Source: Caulobacter flavus (GTDB lineage Bacteria; Pseudomonadota; Alphaproteobacteria; Caulobacterales; Caulobacteraceae). Taken from it: 64,000 bases of DNA. Shown piece after piece: positions 45,940 through 54,640 of this stretch (the stretch's first letter is position 1; the number at the start of each line of letters is the position of its first letter). Under the pieces are notes generated by a model. It was not told where the DNA came from, did not search any database, and worked only from the letters and a program-made list of their open reading frames with translations. Where the stretch lies: contig NZ_CP026100.1 of the NCBI RefSeq assembly GCF_003722335.1, positions 2,392,001-2,456,000 of the forward strand, written 5' to 3'. The translations under genes were made by a program, and so were the position numbers.

Positions 45940-48833
45940 AACCTCGCGATGATGGTGGCTTCCAGGCGGCGCTTGAGCGGATCGTCCTCCGACCAGCGGT
46001 CGAAGAGATTGCGCACGCCCAGCCGCAGCTCCGTCTCCGTCGCGCCGGCCGGCGCGGGGAGCTCCCAGGCCAGGGACAGGTCGACCGTGGTGCGAGCGGG
46101 CAGCGCCGTCTGGGCATTGGACTCGATGTAGCGGACCATGGCCGAGGCCGCGAAGCGCTCGGTCGACCAGCGGGCCCCGAGGGCCCCGCGCCACTTGGGG
46201 ATGCCGCCGTCCGGGGTGCGTTTGTAGGCGCCGGTGTCGGGCGGGACGTAGAGGCGCAAGGTCGGCTGCCAGGTCAGTGCGGCGCTGAGGCCCAGTCGCC
46301 CGCCGGCGAGGCCCAGGTCGTGCTCGGCGACCATGTCGACGGCCCGCATCAGGCTGGCGCCGGTGTTCTCGTTGAGGTCGCGGACCTCGAGGATGCGGCC
46401 GCCCGTATAGCCCCTGGCGCGGTCGGCGTCGGTGAGCGGCGCGCGGATGACGGCGCCCGGATAGCGGTCCTCGTTGAGGATGTAGAAGTCGTAGCCGCGG
46501 TTCACCTGCACCATCAGGTCGTGGCCTTCGATGCGCGTGTAGTCGACCGACAGGCGGGTGCGCGGCAGCAGCGGCGAGGCCAGGACCAGGCCGGCCGAGA
46601 AGGTCCGGGTCTGGTCGGGTCGCAGGTCCGGCGGCCCGCCCCAGGCATAGCGGAAGCGGCCGTCGGCGTAGCCGAGCTGCTCGGAGCTTCGCTTGGGATC
46701 GATCACGCCGCTGAAGCCGGCCCCGACGGTGAGGGCCAGCAGGCGAGGCTCGGGCAGTTGCGCGCCTTGGGCGTAGGAGGCGCGCAGGATCAGGCCTTGG
46801 ACGGGTTCGGCCTTGGCGCCGACCTGGTAGAGGTCGGCCGACTTCTCCAGCGGTCCGGTGAGGCCGCCCAGGAAGATGCGGATGCGGCCGACCTGGCGGC
46901 GCGCCGCGGCCTGCAGCTCCAGGCCAGGAACGCCGACCACCCCCTCCAGCGGCGCGCGCAGCTCGGCGAAGACCGACCGGGAACGGGTCGAGATGTGGTT
47001 GCTGGGGTGGTTGATGAAGTAGGGCAGCCCTTCCCACAGCTGCTGGGCCGTCAGCGACAGCGTCATGTCGCGGCCGTCGATCCGCGCGATCGGCCCCGAG
47101 GCGCGCAGCGAGATGTCCTCCATGTGCGACGACATGTAGGGCGAGTACGTCCCCCAGGGGGAGCCGTAGCGGGCGAGGTAGGCCAGGAACTTCGCCTGGC
47201 TTCCGAACGGATCGGGCGCGGGACGGCCGTTCGAGGCGATCCCGCTGGACACGGCCGTCCAGACCTCGCCGTCGAGGCCGGTCACGGCCCTGGCCTGCTT
47301 GGAGCGGGCGTGGCCGACGGCGTAGTCGATCCCGCCGCGCCAGCGCGCGGGCAGGTCGAACACCAGGCCCGCGGTGGTCCGGCGCGAGATCGTCCGCGAG
47401 ATGTTGGGCCCCAGGGCGTAAGGCTGGGGCGCGACCATCTCGATCGATCCGGTTCCCGTGATCATCGTCGCGGGTCCCATGCCGGGCGTGAGGGTGGTCG
47501 AGAAGGCGCCATAGGCCGTCGGATAGGTGTCGCGGCTGGCCAGGTAGATGTAGTCCACATAGGCCTCGGCGCCGCGCCACAGTCGCTGGCGCACATTGAC
47601 CAGCACCGCGTCGGTGCGGCTGTCGGTGGACAGCAGCCGGTCGCGGTGGGCCGGCGCCAGCCCCGGCGCGGACTTGCCGGCGTTCTGGATCAGCACCGTC
47701 TCGATCGGCGTCGAGCCGTCGTAGTCGGCGGGGATGTAGGTCTTCGACATCGACACGCCGCCGACCGTGAACGGGCCGTCGAGGCCGAACAGGGTGACGC
47801 CGTTGCCCGGCGGCCGGCTGTAGGCCTGGCCGGGCTGCAGCATCGAGCCGTCCAGCGGCGCGGAGACCTCGCTGCGGTCGCCATACGTCACGCCGTTGAA
47901 GCGCTTCTGGCCGTAGCGAACCATGACCGCCGTGCCGCCGTCCGCCGTGCCGTGGCCCAGACGGGCGTCGAAGCGCCCATACTCGCCGTCGCCGCCCTTG
48001 CCCGCGCCGACGGTGGCGGCGACCTCGGCTCCGCGATAGTCGCGGTCGAGCACCAGGTTGACCACGCCGTTGACCGCGCCCAGGCCGTAGAGCGCGCCGC
48101 TGCTGGCGGCCAGGGTCTCGATCCGGCCGACCGCCGCCAGCGGAATGGGGCCAAGGTCGGCCTGCGCCAGCAGCATGTAGTCGGGCATGGCCGGCATGCG
48201 GCGGCCGTCCACCAGCACCAGCGTGCGCTCCATGGCGTTCGGATCGCGGAAGGTGAACTTCGAGCGCGAGGGCGGCACGCCGCGCCCGGCGCGCGGAATG
48301 ACCTGGCTGGTGTCGCCGTTGCTGGTCAGCCAGGTCTGCAGGAAGTCGTCGGCCGACAGGCTCTGGGCGGCGCGCAGCGTGCTGCGCTCGAACACGCGAT
48401 AGGGCTGGATGTCGTCGGGGTCGCGGCGCTGGTCGACGTTCTGGCTGCGCACGCCCACCACCAACAGCTCGGGCAGGGCGACCGCACCGGTTTCCGCCTC
48501 GGCCGGGGCGCCGCGCTTGGCGCGCACGACATAGACGCCGGCCTCCACGGTCTCGAACTCCAGGCCGCTGCCCGCCAACAGTCGACCCAGCGCCTCGCTG
48601 GGCGTCAGGCGACCGCGCAGGGCTGGGGCGCGCCGATCGCCGACCGTCTCGGAGGAGACCAGGATGTCGACCCGCGCCTGGCGGCCCAGTTCTGCCAGGG
48701 CGCGGTTCAGCGGCTGGGCGGGCAGGGCGAGGGTGGTCATGCGCTCGGCCGCCCAGACGGGCGCGGCCAGCGCCCAGGCGCAGGCCATTGCCGTCAGTCC
48801 ACGGATTACATCGCGTCGCTTTCTAGAGGCCAC
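45936..48833 (-). CDS. TonB-dependent receptor with N-terminal STN domain
   Basis: A 965-residue receptor. Signal peptide RKRRDVIRGLTAMACAWALAA with cleavage after WAA near residue 29. Next is the STN (secretin/TonB N-terminus) domain: LPAQPLNRALAELGRQARVDILVSSE to EFETVEAGVYVVR. Then a plug (DDFLQTWLTSN, ERTLVLVDGRRMPAM, ASSGALYGLGAVNGVVNLVL) and a barrel ending LKRRLEATIIARF. STN domains transmit a signal to a FecR-like anti-sigma factor. No sigma/anti-sigma pair is adjacent; the only one in the window is near 62 kb. The start is GTG at 48833. Ligand unknown. Confidence 0.9.
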   Translation of the reverse strand: MASRKRRDVIRGLTAMACAWALAAPVWAAERMTTLALPAQPLNRALAELGRQARVDILVSSETVGDRRAPALRGRLTPSEALGRLLAGSGLEFETVEAGVYVVRAKRGAPAEAETGAVALPELLVVGVRSQNVDQRRDPDDIQPYRVFERSTLRAAQSLSADDFLQTWLTSNGDTSQVIPRAGRGVPPSRSKFTFRDPNAMERTLVLVDGRRMPAMPDYMLLAQADLGPIPLAAVGRIETLAASSGALYGLGAVNGVVNLVLDRDYRGAEVAATVGAGKGGDGEYGRFDARLGHGTADGGTAVMVRYGQKRFNGVTYGDRSEVSAPLDGSMLQPGQAYSRPPGNGVTLFGLDGPFTVGGVSMSKTYIPADYDGSTPIETVLIQNAGKSAPGLAPAHRDRLLSTDSRTDAVLVNVRQRLWRGAEAYVDYIYLASRDTYPTAYGAFSTTLTPGMGPATMITGTGSIEMVAPQPYALGPNISRTISRRTTAGLVFDLPARWRGGIDYAVGHARSKQARAVTGLDGEVWTAVSSGIASNGRPAPDPFGSQAKFLAYLARYGSPWGTYSPYMSSHMEDISLRASGPIARIDGRDMTLSLTAQQLWEGLPYFINHPSNHISTRSRSVFAELRAPLEGVVGVPGLELQAAARRQVGRIRIFLGGLTGPLEKSADLYQVGAKAEPVQGLILRASYAQGAQLPEPRLLALTVGAGFSGVIDPKRSSEQLGYADGRFRYAWGGPPDLRPDQTRTFSAGLVLASPLLPRTRLSVDYTRIEGHDLMVQVNRGYDFYILNEDRYPGAVIRAPLTDADRARGYTGGRILEVRDLNENTGASLMRAVDMVAEHDLGLAGGRLGLSAALTWQPTLRLYVPPDTGAYKRTPDGGIPKWRGALGARWSTERFAASAMVRYIESNAQTALPARTTVDLSLAWELPAPAGATETELRLGVRNLFDRWSEDDPLKRRLEATIIARF

Positions 48834-48940
48834 CCCGACCCGCCCTGATGTCTCCCGCCGGCCCTACAGGCGAGAGTCTTGAAGATCGATCGGGCAATAA
48901 ATAGAACGCCGTTCTTCAAGCAATACCCGAACGGGTAGCG

Positions 48941-49249
48941 CTACCCTTCGACCCAGCGCTTGATCGGGCGCGGATGCGGCGTCCGGTATTCGGTGAGGTC
49001 GAACATCACCTCGTCGACATAGCACCAGCCCCAGCCCTCGGGCGGGTCGTAGCCCTCGATGATCGGATGCTGGGTGGCGGCGAAATGGGCGCTGGCGTGG
49101 CGGCTGGGCGACTGGTCGCAGCAGCCGACATGGCCGCAGGCGCGGCACAGGCGCAGGTGCACCCACCAGCCGCCGGTCTTGAGGCATTCCTCGCAGCCGT
49201 CGGCGCTGGGCGTCACGACGACAATTGTCGACAGGTGGGTGCAGCTCAT
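48941..49249 (-). CDS. UBP-type zinc-finger protein
   Basis: A 102-residue protein matching the zinc-finger domain of ubiquitin-specific hydrolases. The metal ligands are visible: Cys in MSCTHLS, CEEC, CRACGHVGCCDQS and His in RHASAHFAATQHPIIEG. Bacterial stand-alone UBP zinc-finger proteins of this length exist; none has a known role as far as I recall, and there is no ubiquitin in such bacteria. The pattern WWVHLRLCRACGHVGC is near the binding pocket for a C-terminal Gly-Gly in eukaryotes. It is likely monocistronic. The ATG at 49249 is good. Confidence 0.9.
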   Translation of the reverse strand: MSCTHLSTIVVVTPSADGCEECLKTGGWWVHLRLCRACGHVGCCDQSPSRHASAHFAATQHPIIEGYDPPEGWGWCYVDEVMFDLTEYRTPHPRPIKRWVEG

Positions 49250-49345
49250 CGGCGGGCTTCCTCGTGGCGTCCGGACGGTCCGGCGATCATGCCGCCAAAC
49301 CGTCCGCCGCGCTTGCGCCTTGCTGCCGTCGATTGGCCGGGCGGT

Positions 49346-49834
49346 CTATTTCTTCGGCTTGCGGGCGGCCTGGACCTCGATCTCGACCAGCATGCCGTCG
49401 GCGACCAGGGCGGTGACCTGGCTGGTGATGCGAGAAGGCTTGTTGGGCTGCTCGGCCGTGCCGAAGAAGGTCTTGTAGCCCTCCATCATGCCGGCGAAGT
49501 CCATCTTGCCGTCCTTGGCCGGGTCGCCGACCAGCAGCACGCGCATCATCACCACGTCGGACAGGCTCGCGCCCTGGCTCTTCAGCGCGTCCTCCAGGCG
49601 CTTGATGACGCCGATGGTCTGGGTCTTGGTGTCGCCGAACTTGGCCACGCCCGAGGCGTTGGCGTCGACCATTGGCGGGGTCATGCCGCTGACGTAGATG
49701 GTGTCGTAGCCGGCCGGCACGGTGACGACGCTGGCGATGGCCGACTTGGGGTCGCCGCCGCGGACGATCTCCTGGGCGAAGGCGGGCGTGCTCGCGGCGG
49801 CGGTTGCGACGAGGGCGAGGGCGAGGCGTTTCAT
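49346..49834 (-). CDS. Periplasmic RidA/YjgF family protein
   Basis: A 162-residue Rid protein with a signal peptide (MKRLALALVATAAASTPAFA). The core has IYVSGMTPP, DTKTQTIGVIKRLEDALKSQGASLSDVVMMRVLLV and SRITSQVTALVADGMLVEIEVQA, where RidA has its (S)R(T/V) substrate Arg. Rid proteins hydrolyse enamines/imines. Being exported and in the same operon as an amine oxidase and a cytochrome c, it may act on the imine products. An AGGAGAG site precedes the ATG. The RidA catalytic Arg near position 105 of the E. coli protein appears as SRITSQV; identity to canonical RidA is uncertain. Confidence 0.87.
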   Translation of the reverse strand: MKRLALALVATAAASTPAFAQEIVRGGDPKSAIASVVTVPAGYDTIYVSGMTPPMVDANASGVAKFGDTKTQTIGVIKRLEDALKSQGASLSDVVMMRVLLVGDPAKDGKMDFAGMMEGYKTFFGTAEQPNKPSRITSQVTALVADGMLVEIEVQAARKPKK

Positions 49835-49885
49835 GGGCGTTTCTCTCCTGGGGAACTCTACTTGGACCGAAAGCGGGGCGCGGAC

Positions 49886-50284
49886 CTAGTGGGCCTGAAG
49901 ACCGCGCGCCTTGGCGCCGGCCTTGGACTGGGCGCGGGCGCTGGAGACGTCGGCGAAGCTGACCGGCTTGCCCTTGTTGCCCCAGGCGGTGCGGACATAG
50001 TTCAGAAGGCCCGTCAACTCGGCGTCGGACAGGTCGTCCTTGAAGGCGGGCATGCCCGCGCGGCCGTTGAGCACCACGCCGGCCATGGCCTTGCCGTCGC
50101 CCTGCACGAGGGGGGAGCCGGCCAGGGCCGGGAAGGCGCCCTTGACGCCCTTGCCGGTGACCTGATGGCAGGCCGAGCAGTTGTCGGCGTAGAGGGTCTG
50201 GCCGGGCGGGGCGGCGAGGGCCGGCGAAGCGGCGCCGGCGACGAGGCCGAGGGCGGCGAGCGCCGGGAAGGCGTGGCGAAGCAT
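49886..50284 (-). CDS. Periplasmic c-type cytochrome
   Basis: A 132-residue class I cytochrome c. Signal peptide MLRHAFPALAALGLVAGAAS ending at ALA. The haem motif CSACHQ and the axial Met in AGMPAFKDDLSDAELTGLLNYVRTAWG. A GGAGAC site precedes the ATG at 50284. It sits between the amine oxidase and the Rid protein, 29 bases after the oxidase stop. It presumably takes electrons from the oxidase or passes them on to a terminal oxidase. Likely cotranscribed with both. Confidence 0.93.
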   Translation of the reverse strand: MLRHAFPALAALGLVAGAASPALAAPPGQTLYADNCSACHQVTGKGVKGAFPALAGSPLVQGDGKAMAGVVLNGRAGMPAFKDDLSDAELTGLLNYVRTAWGNKGKPVSFADVSSARAQSKAGAKARGLQAH

Positions 50285-50313
50285 CGGGTCTCCGAAGGTC
50301 TGGATGAGGGGCG

Positions 50314-51918
50314 TCACGCGGCGCGGACGCGGGCGTGCAGCTTGGCGATCTGCTGCCAGGCGGACTCGATGGCCCCGGCCTGCCAGCCGCCGAGATAGCT
50401 GAGGTGCTCGCCGGCCAGGTAGAGGCGGCCGTCGGGCTCGCACAGCACCGGATAGGCGGTCTTGCGGCCTTCCTCGCCCCACTCGGCCCAGCCGCCCAGA
50501 TTGTGCTCGGCCAGGTGCCAGCAGAACGAGAAGGCGTTCTCGTAAGCGTCGGCGTATTCGGGGAACACCTTCTGGCCGCCGGCCACGGCGAAGGCGGCGC
50601 GCTCGGCCGGGGACTTGGCGCTGATCCTCGCGGCCTCGCCGCCGAACGAGTAGTAGCCCAGCAGCACGCCCTTCTGGCTCTGCCAGCCGGTGGAAGGCAG
50701 GCTGATCGTGCCGATGCCGGGCATGTCGTTGTAGATGTGGCCGCCGTAGATGAAGTGGTCCTCTTCCCAGAAGCGGCGCTTCATCTGCAGGCCGATCTTG
50801 TTGACCGGGGCGTAGGCCACGCCTTCCATCGCCGCCTTGAACGGCTTGGAGGCCTGCAGGTCGACATTGCGCAGCACGCTGAGCGGGATGGTGCAGATGC
50901 AGTAGTCGGCGACGACCTCGGCTTTCTTTCCGGCCGCGTCGCGGTAGCCGATCTTCACGCCCTTGGCGTCCTGGCCGATGGTCTCGACCACGCAGGAATA
51001 GCTGATCTTGTCGGCCACCTTGCGCTCGAAGGCCTTGGCCAACTGGTCCATGCCGCCGATGGGCTGGAGCATGGTGCGCTGCTGCTCGTAGCCGGCGACC
51101 GAGGTCAGGGTGCGCCAGGCGCCCGAATGCAGCACGTCGGCCATGCTGCGCGGCGTCGAGGGCTTGCCGGGGCCGGGCGAGACGCCGGCGCCGGGATGGA
51201 CGTCGAAGCCGCGTCCGTCCGTGCCGCTGTAAGCGAGATCCGAAGGTGAAAGGCGGCCCTCGTTGACCATGTAGGCGACGAAGAGGTCGCGGTCCTGGGC
51301 CGTGAAGGCGCCGTCCAGCCCGCCCTTGGCGGCGACCTTGGCCATCAGTTCGGCGGCGTGGCCGCGGGCGTCGGCGGCGATCTCGCCCTTGCGCACCGGC
51401 TTGCCCTTCAGCGGGCCCTCGCCCTTCTCGAAATAGACATAGGCCGCGTCGTTGTCGTTGACGAAGCTCTCCAGCGGCACGCCCAGCAGCTTGGTGTAGT
51501 GCAGGGTCGAGCGGTGGTGATACGGGATCCGCCACGGGCCGTGGTTGATGTAGAGCCCCTCGTCGAACTGGCAGGTCTGGTCGTTGCCCAGCAGGTCGAC
51601 GTGGCGGAAACCCTTGCGGGCGGTCTGGCAGCGGCCGCCGGCGAAGTCGCGGGCCTCCAGCACCTGCACATCGTAGCCGTGCTTGGTCAGTTCGTAGGCG
51701 GCGGTCAGGCCCGCCAGGCCCGCGCCCAGCACCACCACCTTGATGCCCTTGCCGCCGCCTTCCAGCGGCGGCGGGGCGGCCTGGGCCGACGCGAAGCCGT
51801 AGCCCAGGGCGTCCATGCCGGCCATGGCCAGGGACACCCCGCCATAGGCCGCCAGGCCCTCGAAAAAACGCCGGCGCGTCAGAACCGCGCCAGATGCCGA
51901 TGTCGCTCGACCGTCCAT
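50314..51918 (-). CDS. Tat-exported flavin monoamine oxidase
   Basis: A 534-residue FAD-dependent amine oxidase. The N-terminus has a Tat signal (LTRRRFFEGLAAYGGVSLAM). The FAD dinucleotide motif is VVVLGAGLAGLTAAYELTKHGYDVQVLEAR with GGRCQT following, and the C-terminal GRLYLAGEHLSYLGGWQAGAIESA is typical. Twin-Arg export means it is folded with FAD in the cytoplasm and acts in the periplasm. Downstream genes for a cytochrome c and a periplasmic Rid protein suggest a periplasmic amine dehydrogenation chain that passes electrons to cytochrome c rather than oxygen. The substrate (polyamine, arylalkylamine or L-amino acid) is unknown. Confidence 0.92.
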   Translation of the reverse strand: MDGRATSASGAVLTRRRFFEGLAAYGGVSLAMAGMDALGYGFASAQAAPPPLEGGGKGIKVVVLGAGLAGLTAAYELTKHGYDVQVLEARDFAGGRCQTARKGFRHVDLLGNDQTCQFDEGLYINHGPWRIPYHHRSTLHYTKLLGVPLESFVNDNDAAYVYFEKGEGPLKGKPVRKGEIAADARGHAAELMAKVAAKGGLDGAFTAQDRDLFVAYMVNEGRLSPSDLAYSGTDGRGFDVHPGAGVSPGPGKPSTPRSMADVLHSGAWRTLTSVAGYEQQRTMLQPIGGMDQLAKAFERKVADKISYSCVVETIGQDAKGVKIGYRDAAGKKAEVVADYCICTIPLSVLRNVDLQASKPFKAAMEGVAYAPVNKIGLQMKRRFWEEDHFIYGGHIYNDMPGIGTISLPSTGWQSQKGVLLGYYSFGGEAARISAKSPAERAAFAVAGGQKVFPEYADAYENAFSFCWHLAEHNLGGWAEWGEEGRKTAYPVLCEPDGRLYLAGEHLSYLGGWQAGAIESAWQQIAKLHARVRAA

Positions 51919-52083
51919 ACGCCACCCCGTGTTGTCCGCCTGCCGGATGTTCCGGCGGCGGGTCCATCTCGAAATCCCCGTCTTGGCGGGGCAATCCCTT
52001 TAAGCCGGGCAGGGCGGCCGGTTCGTCGCGGAACGGCGTTGTGCCGCCTGCTTGGGCGCCCTGATCGCGGCTTGAGCGAAGTC

Positions 52084-52107
52084 GGGGCGCGGCGATGGCC
52101 GCGCCCC
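52084..52107 (-). terminator. Perfect hairpin downstream of the 52121 TonB receptor
   Basis: Stem GGGGCGCGGC/GCCGCGCCCC (10 bp, 52084-52093 and 52098-52107) with GATG loop, beginning 13 bases past the stop of the receptor. Lacks a T-tract. Probable terminator or 3'-end stabiliser. Confidence 0.5.
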
Positions 52108-52120
52108 CTGTCGGCGGGAC

Positions 52121-54640
52121 CTAGAAGGTGTAGGTCAGGCGGCCGTAGTAGTAGCCGCCGTTGATCCCGAACGGCGAGAACGCCGGGTACTGGGTGACGC
52201 AGCCGCCGCCGGAGGCGACGCAGGCCGACTGGAACGCCGCCGAGAACTTGTCCGGATACTCGTTGAACAGGTTGTTGGCGCCGATCGCGGCGACGACGCC
52301 GACCGGGAACTTGTAGGAGATCTCCAGGTCGGTGAGGGCGGTGGCGCTGACCACGGTGTCGAGCAGCGGGCCAGTGCCCGGGTCGGACAGGGCCGAGGCC
52401 TTGCCGTAGAAGGTCTCGGTCAGGCTGACCGTGACCGGGCCGAAGCTGTAGAGGCCGTTGAGGCCGATCTTGTACTTGGGCGCGGCGCTTTCCAGCAGCG
52501 AGGCGGCGTTGCCGGCGAACAAGACCTGGCCGCTGGGGAAGGCCGTGCTGGTCACGCCCAGCGCGGCCGGCGCCGATTTGACCTTGGTGATCTTGGTCTT
52601 GTTGTAGTTGCCGCTCAGGGTCCAGTCGATGCGACCCCAGTCGCCCAGGTCGGTGGGGTAGGACACCACGACGTCGACGCCCGTGGTGCGGGTGTCCAGG
52701 CCGTTGGAGAAGATGTTGATGCCGGTGCTGGTGACGGTGCTGTCGAGCACGTTGCCGTTGGCGGCGATGGCGGCGTTGACGTTCGGATTGACGATCACGC
52801 CGTTGCGCATGCCGTAGACCGAGCTGGAGCCGAAGATCCGGTCTTCCAGCTTGATGCGATAGGCGTCGATCGTGGCCGTCAGCTTGGGCAGCGGGTGGGC
52901 CACGACGCCGAAGCTGTAGTTGGTCGACTTCTCGGGCTTCAGCTTCTCGATGCCCAGCAGGGCGGCGGCGGCCGAGTTGGGGGCCAGCTGCACGAAGGCC
53001 GAGGTCGGCGAGACGTTGGTGGCCGAATAGAACGACTCCGCCAGGGTCGGGGCGCGGAAGCCGGTGCTGACCGTGCCGCGGATGGCGAACATGTCGTTGA
53101 AGTCGTAGCGGCTGGTCAGCTTGCCGACCGTGGTGTCGCCGAAGTCGCTGAAGTCCTCGTAGCGCAGGGCTGCGTCGACCTTCCACGGGGCGACCGGCGA
53201 GACGGCGAGATCGGTGTAGAGCGCCCAGCTGGTGCGGCTGTGGCCGCCGGCGTCGGTCTTGGAGAAGCCCGGATAGGACTGCGAGCCTTCCTTGTAGGTC
53301 GAGGCCGCGTAGCCCGCGCCGATGGCGTAGGTGTCACGGCGCTGTTCGACGCCCAGGGCCACGTCGAGCGGCGTGGCCAGGCCCACGTCGAACCCACGGG
53401 AAAGGTCGAGGTTGTTGGTCCACTGGGTGGTCTGCCAGCTGCCGGCATGGAACGAGGTGGGGGTGAAGCCCCTGGCCGTGAGGGTCGAGGTGTCGGTGTA
53501 GAGGCTGGCGTTGGCCGAGTCCTCGACGCGGACCTCGATGTCGTCCTTGCCGTAGGTGGCGCTGAGGTCGAGGTTCCAGCCGGCGACGACGCCGGACAGG
53601 CCCAGCGTCATGGCGTAGTCGTCCTCGACGATCCGTTCACGGGGGCTGAAGCCGTTGGGGAACGGCCGGTCGGCCGCGCCCATCTTGCCCTGGATGCGAT
53701 TGTAGCGGCGGTAGTTCTCGTAGGCCGAGGCGTCCTTGTGGCCGTAGGTGCCGAACGAATAGACCTCGAAGTCGCCGGGCAGCTCGACGCCGGCGTTGAA
53801 GGCCAGGACGTGCATCCGGTACTCGGCGTCGCCCGAGATCAGGTTCAGGTTGGGATAGCCCGGTATCTGGCTCTCGATGGCGTTGTTGGCGGCCGAGTAG
53901 CTGGGGCTGGCGGGGTTGTAGACCCGCTGGTCGGGCAGGCCGCGGTTGGAGAAGCCGTGGTATTTGCTCTCGACCGTGAAGTTCAGATAGCTGTTCTCGG
54001 TGGGGGCCGTGCCCAGGTTGGCCGAGAACGAGGCGGTCTTGCCGCCGCCGTCGAAATACTCGCCGCCGGTGACCGACACCGCGCCGCCCGACTCCGACTT
54101 CTTGAGGATGATGTTGACGACGCCGGCGATGGCGTCGGTGCCGTACTGGGCCGCCGCGCCGTCGGTCAGCACCTCGATGCGGCCGATCGAGGCCATCGGG
54201 ATGAAGCCCAGGTCGGCGGCGGCCGCGCCCTGGTAGGGCCCTGACAGGACGGCGAAGTTGCCGGTGGTGTGGCGGCGCTTGCCGTTGATCAGCACCAGGG
54301 CCTGGTTCGGCGACAGGCCGCGCAGGCGCGCCGACAGGGTCAGGTTGGCGGTGTCGCCGCCGAAGGCCTGGGCGTTGAACGACGGCACCAGGTTGGCCAG
54401 ACCCAGGCGCAGGTCGACCTGGCCGGTGCGCTCCAGCGTGGCGGTGTCGACCACCTGCACGGGCGCCGGGCTGTCGGCGACCCGCAGGCCGGTCTGGCGC
54501 GTGCCGGTGACGATGACGGTGTCGAGTTCGACGGAAGGATCCGGCGCGGGCTCGGCCGCGTGCGCGATGGTCGAAGTACCGATGGCGATCGACAGAGTCG
54601 AAATGCTGGCGGTCAAGATATTTTTGAGATTATTGTTCAC
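52121..54640 (-). CDS. TonB-dependent outer-membrane receptor
   Basis: An 839-residue receptor. The GTG at 54640 is favoured because GGAGAGG lies just upstream and the product starts with a good signal peptide (NNNLKNILTASISTLSIAIG, cleaved at AHA). The frame is open to 54664. The plug contains ELDTVIVTGTRQTG, RLGLANLVPSFNAQ, LSARLRGLSPNQALVLINGKRR and EVLTDGAAAQYGTDAIAGVVNIIL. The barrel ends YYYGRLTYTF. The plug/TonB-box style and the DGAAAQYGTDAIAG segment are those of the large group of carbohydrate/organic-substrate receptors in Caulobacter. A divergent receptor lies 636 bases away; the amine-oxidase operon is downstream on the same strand. Confidence 0.92.
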   Translation of the reverse strand: MNNNLKNILTASISTLSIAIGTSTIAHAAEPAPDPSVELDTVIVTGTRQTGLRVADSPAPVQVVDTATLERTGQVDLRLGLANLVPSFNAQAFGGDTANLTLSARLRGLSPNQALVLINGKRRHTTGNFAVLSGPYQGAAAADLGFIPMASIGRIEVLTDGAAAQYGTDAIAGVVNIILKKSESGGAVSVTGGEYFDGGGKTASFSANLGTAPTENSYLNFTVESKYHGFSNRGLPDQRVYNPASPSYSAANNAIESQIPGYPNLNLISGDAEYRMHVLAFNAGVELPGDFEVYSFGTYGHKDASAYENYRRYNRIQGKMGAADRPFPNGFSPRERIVEDDYAMTLGLSGVVAGWNLDLSATYGKDDIEVRVEDSANASLYTDTSTLTARGFTPTSFHAGSWQTTQWTNNLDLSRGFDVGLATPLDVALGVEQRRDTYAIGAGYAASTYKEGSQSYPGFSKTDAGGHSRTSWALYTDLAVSPVAPWKVDAALRYEDFSDFGDTTVGKLTSRYDFNDMFAIRGTVSTGFRAPTLAESFYSATNVSPTSAFVQLAPNSAAAALLGIEKLKPEKSTNYSFGVVAHPLPKLTATIDAYRIKLEDRIFGSSSVYGMRNGVIVNPNVNAAIAANGNVLDSTVTSTGINIFSNGLDTRTTGVDVVVSYPTDLGDWGRIDWTLSGNYNKTKITKVKSAPAALGVTSTAFPSGQVLFAGNAASLLESAAPKYKIGLNGLYSFGPVTVSLTETFYGKASALSDPGTGPLLDTVVSATALTDLEISYKFPVGVVAAIGANNLFNEYPDKFSAAFQSACVASGGGCVTQYPAFSPFGINGGYYYGRLTYTF

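Noticed and set aside
45231..48848. A 1205-codon open frame on the plus strand opposite the STN receptor
   Set aside because: Antisense shadow spanning the 3' part of the reductase gene and the STN receptor; no recognisable domain.
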